The position numbers and the translations under genes are program-made. From a bacterium (GTDB lineage: Bacteria > UBA9089), in assembly GCA_003485015.1 (NCBI GenBank), contig DNCN01000036.1:1-6546 (forward strand): 6,546 nucleotides of DNA, written 5' to 3'. The notes under the pieces are model-generated. The model was not told the origin of the DNA and did not search any database. It saw nothing but the letters and a program-made list of their open reading frames with translations. Positions 1 to 5,061 of this stretch are shown one piece after another. Each line of letters starts with the position of its first letter. Position 1 is the stretch's first letter.

Positions 1-605
1 CCCCAAGGACCTTCTGAGGAAGGATATAAGGATAAATAAATCAGCTCATCAGGTTCAAATATAACCTTCCTCCTTGCGGCTTGGATATAAACCTCCTGTT
101 CATATCCTCTAAGCAACCCATATTCATCTGAAATAGGCTTTATAGTAGAACCGTCTCTGGCATATATCTCTCTTAATTTTCCATCAAGGCTCTTTACCTT
201 CTCAATCGCTCCAGCATCATAAATCAGAATATCCTTCAGGACTTTAGCAAGAAGTTCTGAGAACCTCTCCTTATTCCTATTCGGGTTGTTAAAGAATCTC
301 TCAACCTCGTCCCTCTTTTTCTCATCTTCCCCTACAACCACCCAAGGGGTTAAAGAGACTTGCCTGACAATAGAATCTACTGCAGGTCTGACCGCTGATG
401 ACTGGATGTAGATACGCCTTAACTCTTCCCAACTAAGTTGGACATATCTTCGAACTGCAAAAGTTGTTGTAGAGGGAAATCTATCATAGCCTCTGACTAC
501 TCCAGTATCTTCGGGGTCAGACATCTCTTTCTGGATAGAAATAGAAGAAGGCTCAACTACCTTCTTCTGAAATTTAGTTCTATTAAAGATGTCTAACAAA
601 CCCAT
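1..605 (-). CDS. Phage portal protein, N-terminal part (runs off the left edge)
   Basis: The portal is the dodecameric ring at one capsid vertex through which the terminase pumps DNA and to which the tail attaches. The reading frame is open from an ATG at 605 to the window edge, giving 201 complete codons. It begins MGLLDIFNRTKF, a typical portal opening. Residues 57-91 hold a helix followed by AVRPAVDSIVRQVSLTPWVV, the usual portal segment in which a residue pair chosen for membership in the ring is followed by a short strand. Residues 116-135 (LLAKVLKDILIYDAGAIEKV) and 150-169 (RDGSTIKPISDEYGLLRGYE) match the conserved portal core, and FEPDELIYL at 183-191 is the common 'f..deliyl' motif. 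The family is normally 400-550 residues, so more than half is missing at the window edge, not broken. An AGGTGAT ribosome site lies 5 bases before the ATG and overlaps the stop of the preceding gene. The position after terL is the normal one. The portal call is recognised from family knowledge; the exact subfamily (HK97-like or other) is not certain. Confidence 0.9.
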   Translation of the reverse strand, partial: MGLLDIFNRTKFQKKVVEPSSISIQKEMSDPEDTGVVRGYDRFPSTTTFAVRRYVQLSWEELRRIYIQSSAVRPAVDSIVRQVSLTPWVVVGEDEKKRDEVERFFNNPNRNKERFSELLAKVLKDILIYDAGAIEKVKSLDGKLREIYARDGSTIKPISDEYGLLRGYEQEVYIQAARRKVIFEPDELIYLSLYPSSEGPW

Positions 606-610
606 TTTAG

Positions 611-617
611 ATCACCT
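611..617 (-). promoter_or_regulatory. Ribosome binding site of the portal gene
   Basis: The minus strand reads AGGTGAT, ending 5 bases before the portal ATG at 605. Its TGA is the stop codon of the preceding ribbon-helix-helix-like gene, so the two genes are probably translationally coupled. This site supports 605 as the portal start. Confidence 0.7.
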
Positions 618-1034
618 GGAAGTAATCCGGGAGCTTTTATTTAGCTCTTGCTTTTTTTGTTCCATTCTCTCTTTCAGCACCCTGATTATTTCCTCTTGCT
701 TCTCTTCAGCTAAGTAAGCCCAGTTTCGCTCGATCTGATCTGCCATCGCTTCAGCTTCAAAAGATTCTATCCATTTAGTGACGGCATCACGAAGTATCTC
801 TCCTCTGTGTTTGCCTAATTTCGTACTCATAAAGGCAAGAGTTTCTGCTTGCTCAATACTTACTTCAAAAGTAAACAGGACACCATCTTCTACTTCTTTG
901 TCAATAACAAGCACATTGCCCTCCTCATCCGTTACTTTGCTGGTTTTATAATAGGGGTTACATAATAAATTCTCATTGATTTTACCACAGAAAGCACTTA
1001 GCAAACCCATACCACACTGATTACACTGCATCAT
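612..1034 (-). CDS. Small protein with ribbon-helix-helix-like segment, between terL and portal
   Basis: I do not recognise a named family for the whole protein. Residues about 53-92 look like a ribbon-helix-helix (Arc/CopG-like) fold: a short strand (LFTFEVS), a first helix (EQAETLAFMSTKL), a turn (GKHRG) and a second helix (EILRDAVTKWIESFE). Residues 95-131 form a charged, probably coiled helix, and the tail is basic (NKSSRITSR). The N terminus has cysteines at 4, 7, 16 and 25, beginning CNQC. The start is uncertain. The ATG at 1034 overlaps the end of terL by 14 bases and has a second ATG directly after it, while an ATG at 1010 would give MGLLSAF and remove two of the cysteines; none has a strong ribosome site. 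The context between terL and portal suggests a role in packaging, virion assembly or regulation of the late genes, but that is inference. That it is a real gene is supported by its tight fit between two phage genes and by the coupled portal ribosome site at its end. Confidence 0.7.
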   Translation of the reverse strand: MMQCNQCGMGLLSAFCGKINENLLCNPYYKTSKVTDEEGNVLVIDKEVEDGVLFTFEVSIEQAETLAFMSTKLGKHRGEILRDAVTKWIESFEAEAMADQIERNWAYLAEEKQEEIIRVLKERMEQKKQELNKSSRITSR

Positions 1035-2298
1035 AACCCGCCACGTAAACCCCAGAACTATACGTCTGCCTTGCCCAGTTCGCCAAGGCTAATGAGATAA
1101 CACAGTCATCATGGAAACCACTGGCCCCTGAGTATCTTCCCCCTCGACCTGAAGGAACTTCTGTATACTCAAACATGCAAAGCTCAGCGATCAAGGCTTC
1201 AATTCTTGGAAATGAGATCTCACCAACCTCAATGTCTAACATCAACCGCTCAATCAACCGAGCCTTACTCTCTGGAGTGAAAATATAAGGGAAAACATTC
1301 AACCCTGCCTTAAATAGGTCATCAAAGATCGGATCACCTAGCCCTGTAGCATCCACGAGAGTCTTTGGAGTATAATATCGGGTGGAATGCTCTTTGATCC
1401 ATTCTTTGATAAAGTTCCAAGAAAGCTTTTGAATTCTCTTCTGAAAAACTACATGAGATGAATCCATAATAGTCAGCACGGTCCAATCTTCATGCTTGCC
1501 TAAGTCTAAACCACCAAAATAAGTCTTGCCCGCTTGCGGCTCTTCCTCTTTCCCTTTTATGCAGTTCTCAAAATCTCGGAAGACTAATCTGGACTCTTCT
1601 AAAAATTGTGCATATATCTCTTGTTGTTTTACCTTCTCTGGCATAGAAGCCGTAAGCTCATCTATCTCTTTTTTTGATAGATATGGGTTCTCATAGCTTG
1701 AGAATTGAAAAGCCTGCCAGCCCTTAGTTACCTTTGCTTTTTGGAAGATCTCGTAGAATATGCCCCTACCTTTAGGTGTTCCTCCTATCAGGATCGGGGC
1801 TTGGTGGTCTAACACCATTGGTCTAATTGAATTATGCCAAAGGTAAGAGTTTCTTAGGATGATACCAGCTTCGTTCAGGATGATGAGAGCGTAACCAAAG
1901 CCCTCGATGTTCTCTGGGTTATCGGCACTTCTAAAGTCACAAATCCGACCCAATACATTCAGTTCTTTCTTTACCTCTCTCCACTTCCAAGCATCGGCTG
2001 GTAAATGCCTAAGAACTGGAAGGAAGTATCTCTCAAAATATCGTTCAATATTACTGTAAATTGTATCTACCCAGAGGATTGGGGAAACACTGTCGCCTAC
2101 AAGTTTATCTATAACGTAATGAGCAAAGGCAGTAGTTAAGCCCCACCTTCTACCTTTAGCTATTACCTTGAACCGGGCCGATGAGCCGTAGAGGACCTCT
2201 TCCTGTAACTTGTGGTAAACTATTGGAAGTAAGTAACTCCCCTCGTTCATCGGTGACGATTCTTTGGACCGTGATCTTAATATCGGTTGGGAAATCAT
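1021..2298 (-). CDS. terL: Terminase large subunit (ATPase and nuclease)
   Basis: This is the DNA-packaging motor: it cuts concatemeric phage DNA and pumps it into the procapsid through the portal. Counting from the ATG at 2298 (425 residues), a Q-motif-like region (YHKLQEEV, 28-35) precedes a deviant Walker A, AKGRRWGLTT at 47-56. The usual lysine after the glycine is leucine (L54), but K48 sits five residues before G53, as in deviant Walker A motifs of some terminases such as lambda gpA. Walker B is YALIILNEAG (136-145) with Asn in place of the usual Asp before the catalytic E143. GGTPKGRG at 172-179 is the coupling motif. The C-terminal RNase H-like nuclease shows its acidic residues at GLDLG (D265), VDATGLGDP (D316) and FHDDC (D397/D398). 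The length is typical. The start could be 2298 or, more likely from where homology should begin, the ATG at 2250 (MNEGSYLL); neither has a strong ribosome site. Either way it overlaps terS substantially. Confidence 0.95.
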   Translation of the reverse strand: MISQPILRSRSKESSPMNEGSYLLPIVYHKLQEEVLYGSSARFKVIAKGRRWGLTTAFAHYVIDKLVGDSVSPILWVDTIYSNIERYFERYFLPVLRHLPADAWKWREVKKELNVLGRICDFRSADNPENIEGFGYALIILNEAGIILRNSYLWHNSIRPMVLDHQAPILIGGTPKGRGIFYEIFQKAKVTKGWQAFQFSSYENPYLSKKEIDELTASMPEKVKQQEIYAQFLEESRLVFRDFENCIKGKEEEPQAGKTYFGGLDLGKHEDWTVLTIMDSSHVVFQKRIQKLSWNFIKEWIKEHSTRYYTPKTLVDATGLGDPIFDDLFKAGLNVFPYIFTPESKARLIERLMLDIEVGEISFPRIEALIAELCMFEYTEVPSGRGGRYSGASGFHDDCVISLALANWARQTYSSGVYVAGYDAV

Positions 2299-2653
2299 AC
2301 TCTCTTTTTTCTACCCAGCCTCTATGCCTACCCTTGCATTTCAATATAAAACATATAGCCCAAGGTTCGCCATTCTCTATACACGTTATGAGCTTACTTT
2401 CGGCAAGATCAAGGACACCCTCAGTTGCTTCTTGAACTGCCTCCTCGATCTCAGGCCATTTCTTTCGCCATCTCTGAAGAGCCTTGTTGTCTGTGTTTAA
2501 CGCTTTACAGACTGCAGTGCCGATACCATGGTTTGCCTTGATCGCTTGGATGATAGTTTTAACGGGAAGATCTCTCCCGATCACCCGCCTATGCTTCTTC
2601 TCTTGTCGGTTGCTCTCTTCTTTCTTTGTATTCTGAGACTTTTTTTTTATCAT
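2156..2653 (-). CDS. terS: Terminase small subunit (DNA recognition)
   Basis: The small terminase subunit binds the packaging site on phage DNA and controls the large subunit. The 165-residue protein begins with a lysine-rich tail (1-25). Residues 31-66 (VKTIIQAIKANHGIGTAVCK, then ALNTDNKALQRWRKKWPEI) form a helix-turn-helix in which the last helix carries the RWRKKWP pattern seen in phBC6A51-type small terminases. A helical oligomerisation segment follows (EEAVQEATEGVLDLAESKLI), then AICFILKCKGRHRGWVEKRE at 99-118, the familiar 'A..F.LK.kg..rGW.ek.e' ending of this family. The remaining tail (119-165) is poorly conserved in type and overlaps the terL reading frame. The ATG at 2653 lies 10 bases after the stop of the small membrane protein gene. 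No good Shine-Dalgarno sequence is visible, so coupling to the upstream gene is likely. Confidence 0.85.
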   Translation of the reverse strand: MIKKKSQNTKKEESNRQEKKHRRVIGRDLPVKTIIQAIKANHGIGTAVCKALNTDNKALQRWRKKWPEIEEAVQEATEGVLDLAESKLITCIENGEPWAICFILKCKGRHRGWVEKREYDFPTDIKITVQRIVTDERGELLTSNSLPQVTGRGPLRLIGPVQGNS

Positions 2654-2663
2654 ATCATCAATT

Positions 2664-2783
2664 TCAGGGTTGCTTATCTTCCCCTTCTTTGTAGTTCAAC
2701 ATCCCTTTAAGCAACCACCACAACCAGATTATCCCACTCACGATAAGACCCACCGTGATAGCCGTTTCCCACAAAGTCCACAT
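2664..2783 (-). CDS. 39-residue single-span membrane protein, possible lysis-cassette member
   Basis: The frame starts with an ATG at 2783 and ends with TGA at 2664-2666. The protein begins MWTLWETAITVGLIVSG and continues with a tryptophan-rich stretch, IIWLWWLLKGML, so residues about 8-28 form one membrane-spanning helix. A short charged tail follows (NYKEGEDKQP). The positive charge just after the helix (K26, K32) hints that the C terminus stays in the cytoplasm. The start is 4 bases after the stop of the XhlA-like gene and the end is 10 bases before terS, which fills an otherwise empty space with no overlap and supports a real gene. It is too short for a canonical two- or three-span holin. 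It might be a small holin, antiholin or other membrane accessory protein of lysis. The function is inferred only from position and hydrophobicity. Confidence 0.6.
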   Translation of the reverse strand: MWTLWETAITVGLIVSGIIWLWWLLKGMLNYKEGEDKQP

Positions 2784-2787
2784 CGCT

Positions 2788-3000
2788 TCATCTTTGCAGA
2801 ACCATGGCAAGGATCGTTCCAGTGACGCCCAAGAGGATCGCTCCCACTAAGCCATAGACTATCTTTTTAACAGGGTCAAACTCTTGTCGTGTGATATACT
2901 TTTTCTCTAAATCCTTTTTGATCCCCTGGACAATCTCAAAGATGTTATGGATCTTCTCTTGTATAACCGCTATAGCTGTTTGTAATCCTTGTTCGTCCAT
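2788..3000 (-). CDS. XhlA-like holin-associated protein (coiled coil plus one membrane helix)
   Basis: The 70-residue protein has an N-terminal amphipathic helix with heptad-like hydrophobic spacing (residues 5-35, LQTAIAVIQEKIHNIFEIV), then KKYITRQEFDPVKKIVYG (33-50), and a C-terminal membrane helix of about 47-68 (IVYGLVGAILLGVTGTILAM). This layout matches the XhlA/hemolysin-XhlA type of small phage proteins, which in PBSX-like phages work with a holin and an endolysin in host lysis. The 'Y.tr.eFdpVkkivyg' phrase followed by a glycine-rich membrane helix is one I associate with phage lysis regions. A purine-rich AAAGGGAAG stretch just before the ATG can serve as its ribosome site. The neighbours are a 43-residue acidic protein upstream and the 39-residue membrane protein downstream. 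No endolysin is seen in the window, so its partner must lie elsewhere. Confidence 0.7.
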   Translation of the reverse strand: MDEQGLQTAIAVIQEKIHNIFEIVQGIKKDLEKKYITRQEFDPVKKIVYGLVGAILLGVTGTILAMVLQR

Positions 3001-3011
3001 AACTTCCCTTT

Positions 3012-3143
3012 CTATGGCTCAATTTCTGCATCTTCAATAGCCTTTTTCAGTGCTGCGTATACTTCTAATTCAGTTCCTGAGAAGAGTTGCCTGTTAATAA
3101 ACTCAAGTAAGATTTGTTTTTGTGCTTCAGAGTCTAAGGTCAT
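3012..3143 (-). CDS. 43-residue acidic phage protein, function unknown
   Basis: The frame begins with an ATG at 3143 and ends with TAG at 3012-3014. The protein reads MTLDSEAQKQILLEFINRQL, then FSGTELEVYAALKKAIEDAE and IEP. It is acidic and predicted to be two helices joined by FSGTE. The general plan (a 'D...q..ll..i....f.G...e.vy.lk.aie.A' pattern) reminds me of short proteins encoded near lysis and terminase genes of other phages, but I cannot assign a function. The gene has the best ribosome site in the window, AGGAGG spaced 7 bases from the ATG, and that site overlaps the last codons of the preceding gene (GGA GGT TAG). This makes real translation likely. The stop is 11 bases before the XhlA-like gene's ATG, so the genes are probably expressed together. 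Confidence 0.7.
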   Translation of the reverse strand: MTLDSEAQKQILLEFINRQLFSGTELEVYAALKKAIEDAEIEP

Positions 3144-3146
3144 ATC

Positions 3147-3578
3147 CTAACCTCCTTTTTTTGTAGTTTCTTCCCCTTTTGAAGAACGTTTGGATTTACG
3201 TAGGGTAGGATCTGGTTTGTCTTTCTTCCCCTCCCCCAACAGCTCTTTTAGCCTATCAATTTCTTTCTGCTGAAGCTTCAAGACCTCTAAAAGATATAAA
3301 CCAAGTGCTTCTTCTTTGATCCCTTCAGGCTTGCCATCCAAGTAATGGACTGCATCCTTTAAGCCTAACTTGTCCAGATCCTCAGCAATGTAATTTATCA
3401 CTCTTTCATTCGTAGTTGTATCTGTAAACTTTTTAGGCTCAAGCTGTAAAACATTTAGGAAGTTGTCAGGTTTGAAAGGTTCTATATCGGTTTTATATCT
3501 TGTTGACGAGGTAAACCGATAGAGCCCACCAGTAGCAGCGACATACCTTAAATTTACACCCCCTGACGCGCCAGTTAA
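3147..3578 (-). CDS. Peptidase S74 intramolecular chaperone domain: frame-shifted C-terminal part of the tail fibre
   Basis: This frame encodes 143 residues that should be the C terminus of the fibre just upstream. Counting from L1 (codon 3576-3578), it runs LTGASGGVNLRYVAATGG, then FTSSTRYKTDIEPF (22-35), NFLNVLQLEPKKFTD (39-53), INYIAEDLDKLG, YLDGKPEGIKEEALGLYLLE, a coiled-coil segment KLQQKEIDRLKELL and a Lys-rich tail. This is the Peptidase_S74 layout: a trimerising chaperone that cleaves itself off after fibre folding. S24 and K29 keep the S-x4-K spacing of the Ser-Lys pair used by endosialidase-type chaperones. No ATG, GTG or TTG start is present before the GTG at 3401, and that GTG lies inside the domain (V60), lacks a good ribosome site and would discard the catalytic serine. 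So it is not an independent gene with a normal start. It is the -1 frame continuation of the preceding fibre, which stops at 3575. The domain is otherwise intact, with no internal stop. Confidence 0.85.
   Translation of the reverse strand, partial: LTGASGGVNLRYVAATGGLYRFTSSTRYKTDIEPFKPDNFLNVLQLEPKKFTDTTTNERVINYIAEDLDKLGLKDAVHYLDGKPEGIKEEALGLYLLEVLKLQQKEIDRLKELLGEGKKDKPDPTLRKSKRSSKGEETTKKGG
3151..3156 (-). promoter_or_regulatory. Strong ribosome binding site of the 43-residue gene
   Basis: The minus strand reads AAAAAGGAGGTTAGGAT before the ATG at 3143. AGGAGG is a full match to the anti-Shine-Dalgarno core with 7-base spacing. It is embedded in the last Gly-Gly codons of the S74 chaperone segment and decides that the small downstream frame is a gene. 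Confidence 0.75.
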
Positions 3579-5044
3579 CCCCCTATAGTCAGTGCCGTAA
3601 CAGGATCATTCGTTCTAACTCCCATATTGCCAGTGTTAGGTTGTATATAAATGACTAATCTATCTTCTTCTACAGCACTGCCCGCAGTTTGTTCAGCACC
3701 TAAACTCGTGCCAGGATCAGTAGCTACATACCTGCGGATAAATATCCAATCAAGGCTTAATCCAGCAGTGTTTTGTCTATTAGTAACGTGTGGATACCAA
3801 GGTTGAGCCGCAGTATTTGTGGGGATATAAACGGTGTCAGTTGTTGTGCCCTGTGCAGTAGTTGTGTATTTTATCGACGTCCCACTAATCCAGCTCATAG
3901 CTATCCTGTTCCAATTAGTAGTGCCAATAGTACCCCAGTAATTTTCCGAGCCTGAAGTTTCACTAGCTCTTTCTCGGTATACACCAGTTCCCCACCAGAG
4001 AAAATTAAACCCTCGTGGTGTTGAACTCATTTCAGCTACCCCAAAATAGTTAGAGCTAACAGCACTGACCATACCAGTCAGATTGGTAGCATTAGGTCTT
4101 GCCCTCGCCTCCAGTGACAAAGCTGAATAACTTCTAAAATCGAAGTTAGTATTAGCCATGTAGCTGTTCTGATTAACTCTGATCGTTCCTCCTGAAACCG
4201 TAAAAGTCCCGACGACGGTAGGCCATTTACCTGTATCAATTGATGTTCCTATAAAACCATCAAAAAACAAAAACGTATTATCACCACTGGTTTGAGCGGG
4301 GGCAGTAGGATTAGCGTAATAAACAAACAGAGTTGAACTTCCCGCAGGAATATTCGGCACTCTAACCCAGATTCGGGTGGTAGTAGTATTCATTGTGTCG
4401 TGCTCAATCCAGTAATTTGTAATAATTGTTGAGCCATTGGCTTGCGTGAATCTTATATCTTGTCCCTGGGATTGCAGTTTACCATCCGCAATTAAAGTCT
4501 GAGTATCCAAAACGATCGAAATTTGGTAATCCGTTTGAGCCGTTCCTGGATTGCTGACGTTTATCTGCCTTCGATGATTCCATCCTGGCATCAAGGCTGG
4601 ATCAAAGCCTCCTCCTGTTACAGTCGCTCTGGTCTGGACTCTTAAAGGCGAGGTAGTTACAGAGTTGCTCTTAATATCTACTGTAGTCTCTGGAGCAGAT
4701 GTCCCAAAGCCTGTTTTATCATCTTTGATCCTTACTCGTTCTACTCCAGCAGCAGCAAAACCTAAAGCGTTTGCCTCTGGATGATATACTCCAGTATCAG
4801 TATTACCGGCAAAGGTATAACTTGGTGCAGCCGCCGTGCCAGCAGGGGCAGACATTGGAAAGCCACCTAGTCCACCTCCACCACCTCCAGCACCCCCAGC
4901 ACCCGCTACAGGGATCACAGTTCCACCTACAACAGAACAGAACTTAGCAGTATCCTTAACAAAAACCAACTGATCAGGTGAAAGTGTGGTAGGAATCTCT
5001 GCCGCTATATCTGCGATTACAATTTGTCTATATTCTAATTCCAT
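3575..5044 (-). CDS. Tail fibre with DUF2341 and lectin-like region (C-terminal chaperone out of frame)
   Basis: This is probably a receptor-binding tail fibre or spike (489 residues as read). Residues 1-46 form a short N-terminal region (VFVKDTAKFCSVVGGTVIPV), perhaps for virion attachment. Residues 47-61 are a nearly pure glycine linker. Residues 74-124 (PSYTFAGNTDTGVYHP ... GVERVRI ... GFGTSAPETTVDI) are the classic fibre repeat of 'tGiY.p..n.lgf...G.e..ri...G.vGigt..P'. Residues about 150-262 are a DUF2341 domain: MPGWNHRRQINVSNPG, DGKLQSQGQDIRFT, YWIEHDT, TRIWVRVPNIPAGSSTLFVY and NTFLFFDGF. A concanavalin/LamG-like beta sandwich follows (about 263-455), which may bind glycans. Residues 461-489 (LVIYIQPNTGNMGVRTNDPVTALTIGG, read in two parts) are the beta-repeat that normally runs directly into an S74 chaperone. 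The frame instead stops at 3575-3577, straight after a five-G run, and the chaperone follows in the -1 frame. A purine-rich GAGGGAGAAAG precedes the ATG. It follows the first fibre gene by 17 bases. Confidence 0.85.
   Translation of the reverse strand: MELEYRQIVIADIAAEIPTTLSPDQLVFVKDTAKFCSVVGGTVIPVAGAGGAGGGGGGLGGFPMSAPAGTAAAPSYTFAGNTDTGVYHPEANALGFAAAGVERVRIKDDKTGFGTSAPETTVDIKSNSVTTSPLRVQTRATVTGGGFDPALMPGWNHRRQINVSNPGTAQTDYQISIVLDTQTLIADGKLQSQGQDIRFTQANGSTIITNYWIEHDTMNTTTTRIWVRVPNIPAGSSTLFVYYANPTAPAQTSGDNTFLFFDGFIGTSIDTGKWPTVVGTFTVSGGTIRVNQNSYMANTNFDFRSYSALSLEARARPNATNLTGMVSAVSSNYFGVAEMSSTPRGFNFLWWGTGVYRERASETSGSENYWGTIGTTNWNRIAMSWISGTSIKYTTTAQGTTTDTVYIPTNTAAQPWYPHVTNRQNTAGLSLDWIFIRRYVATDPGTSLGAEQTAGSAVEEDRLVIYIQPNTGNMGVRTNDPVTALTIGG
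3579..3583 (-). other. Five-G run where fibre and S74 chaperone frames part (frameshift site)
   Basis: The minus strand reads ATA GGG GGT TAA in the fibre frame and AGG GGG TTA ACT GGC in the chaperone frame. Adding one G gives ATA GGG GGG TTA ACT, joining ...ALTIGG to LTGASGG... without a gap, exactly as fibre and S74 domain are normally joined. The chaperone frame is closed by TGA at 3606-3608, so the shift must occur between there and the fibre stop, and this run is the only obvious slippery stretch. A second five-G run lies at 3559-3563. Whether this is a base-calling error, a mutation or recoding cannot be told from one sequence. Confidence 0.8.
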
Positions 5045-5061
5045 TAAATCTTTCTCCCTCT

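Noticed and set aside
2181..2710. Plus-strand open frames at 2181-2435, 2264-2500 and 2528-2710
   Set aside because: They lie opposite terS, the start of terL and the 39-residue gene, have no domain resemblance or ribosome sites, and every supported gene is on the other strand.
3147..3401. A separate 84-residue gene starting at the GTG at 3401
   Set aside because: The GTG is codon 60 of an intact S74 chaperone domain, has no good ribosome site, and would discard the catalytic serine and the first half of the fold. The open frame extends well upstream to the end of the fibre.
3541..3567. ATG in a third frame just after the frameshift (MSLLLVGSIG...)
   Set aside because: It gives only about 20 codons before a stop, runs inside the S74 coding region and has no homology. 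The upstream purine run is explained by chaperone codons.
3773..3955. Plus-strand open frame opposite the tail fibre
   Set aside because: It is a shadow of the fibre coding sequence, with a cysteine- and serine-rich translation unlike any known protein.
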